A DNA stretch of 55,836 nucleotides from Streptomyces sp. WAC06614 (lineage in GTDB: Bacteria > Actinomycetota > Actinomycetes > Streptomycetales > Streptomycetaceae): positions 1-55,836 of the forward strand of contig NZ_RPRY01000010.1 of assembly GCF_003949795.1 (NCBI RefSeq). The letters run 5' to 3'. A program made the translations under genes and the position numbers. The notes under the pieces are model-generated. The model was not told the origin of the DNA. It saw only the letters and a program-made list of their open reading frames with translations, and did no database searches. Every line of letters starts with the position of its first letter. Within the stretch, counting starts at the first letter, position 1. Shown one piece after another: positions 55,756 through 55,836 of the stretch.

Positions 55756-55769
55756 GTGCCGAGCAGAGT
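55741..55769 (+). promoter_or_regulatory. promoter of the partial gene at the right edge
   Basis: TTGTCC and CAGAGT are 17 nt apart; the -10 ends 7 nt before the ATG at 55777, so this transcript too may be leaderless. Confidence 0.5.
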
Positions 55770-55776
55770 ACCTGAC

Positions 55777-55836
55777 ATGAGCGCACCGACCACCCTGCCG
55801 ACCGCCTCGCCCGCCCCGGCCACCCGCACCCCGCAC
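55777..55836 (+). CDS. partial gene cut by the window end, probable LysR target
   Basis: Only 20 codons are present (Met-Ser-Ala-Pro then a Thr/Pro/Ala-rich start). The frame is open to the edge and begins at a promoter-proximal ATG divergent from the LysR gene. Such neighbours are often exporters or small-molecule enzymes, but nothing visible here identifies it. Confidence 0.55.
   Translation, partial: MSAPTTLPTASPAPATRTPH

Noticed and set aside
1..55836. Search for tRNA, rRNA, insertion sequences, integrases and attachment sites
   Set aside because: No transposase or integrase motifs, no rRNA-like conserved stretches and no convincing cloverleaf were seen by eye; a tRNAscan or IS search could still find something.

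Overview
The window is very GC-rich, uses many GTG starts, packs genes tightly on both strands, and carries AfsR-type regulators, a SigK-like ECF sigma factor and a Streptomyces-style type VII (ESX) locus. All of this points to a Streptomyces or close relative (Kitasatospora, Streptacidiphilus). It looks chromosomal: no transposase, integrase, tRNA, rRNA or CRISPR array was seen.

Region 1 (1-17.7 kb) is mostly housekeeping and small accessory genes. It holds a VapB-like antitoxin, a hotdog thioesterase, a Pro/Gln-rich membrane protein, an MFS transporter, a spermidine-synthase-like methyltransferase, a TVP38-type membrane protein, UppP, an NTF2-like protein, apolipoprotein N-acyltransferase, a Gfo/Idh/MocA oxidoreductase, a DinB protein, a lipoprotein, a TPR protein, uracil-DNA glycosylase, a peptide-type ABC binding lipoprotein, a two-gene SDR (FabG-like) operon with a near-consensus promoter, a HipA-like kinase coupled to a DUF3037 gene, and a CitE/HpcH-like lyase.

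Region 2 (17.7-27.3 kb) is regulatory: three consecutive AfsR-like regulators (BTAD + NB-ARC + TPR; two converge, two diverge), then an ECF sigma factor and a small protein of unknown function.

Region 3 (27.3-53.6 kb) is a type VII secretion locus. EccC reads rightward. EccD, EccB, three small Esx-type proteins, a large glycine-rich ESX-associated protein, a YbaB-like protein, another small WXG100-like protein, a 4043-residue polymorphic toxin-like protein, a membrane-anchored surface protein and a mycosin read leftward. EccE is not visible. The giant protein has a CpnT/WXG100-like N-terminus, alternating proline-rich repeats, two tandem modules containing caspase/C80-like His-Cys dyads (each beside a degenerate copy that lost the dyad), a TcdA/TcdB-like glycosyltransferase with a DxD motif, a third C80-like His-Cys site, and a possible papain-like Cys-His-Asn domain. 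Glycosyltransferase plus clan-CD self-processing protease recalls large clostridial toxins, here in an ESX setting. The neighbouring mycosin appears to lack its catalytic Asp and oxyanion Asn.

Region 4 (53.6 kb to the end) holds an isochorismatase-fold protein without the usual triad, a divergent PPOX-type flavin/F420 oxidoreductase with a palindromic operator between them, and a LysR regulator divergent from a gene cut by the window edge, again with a palindrome between.

Several genes have a TANNNT hexamer 6-8 nt before the start codon and no Shine-Dalgarno sequence, which suggests leaderless transcripts. All functions were read from sequence motifs and remembered family features; no database search was run.
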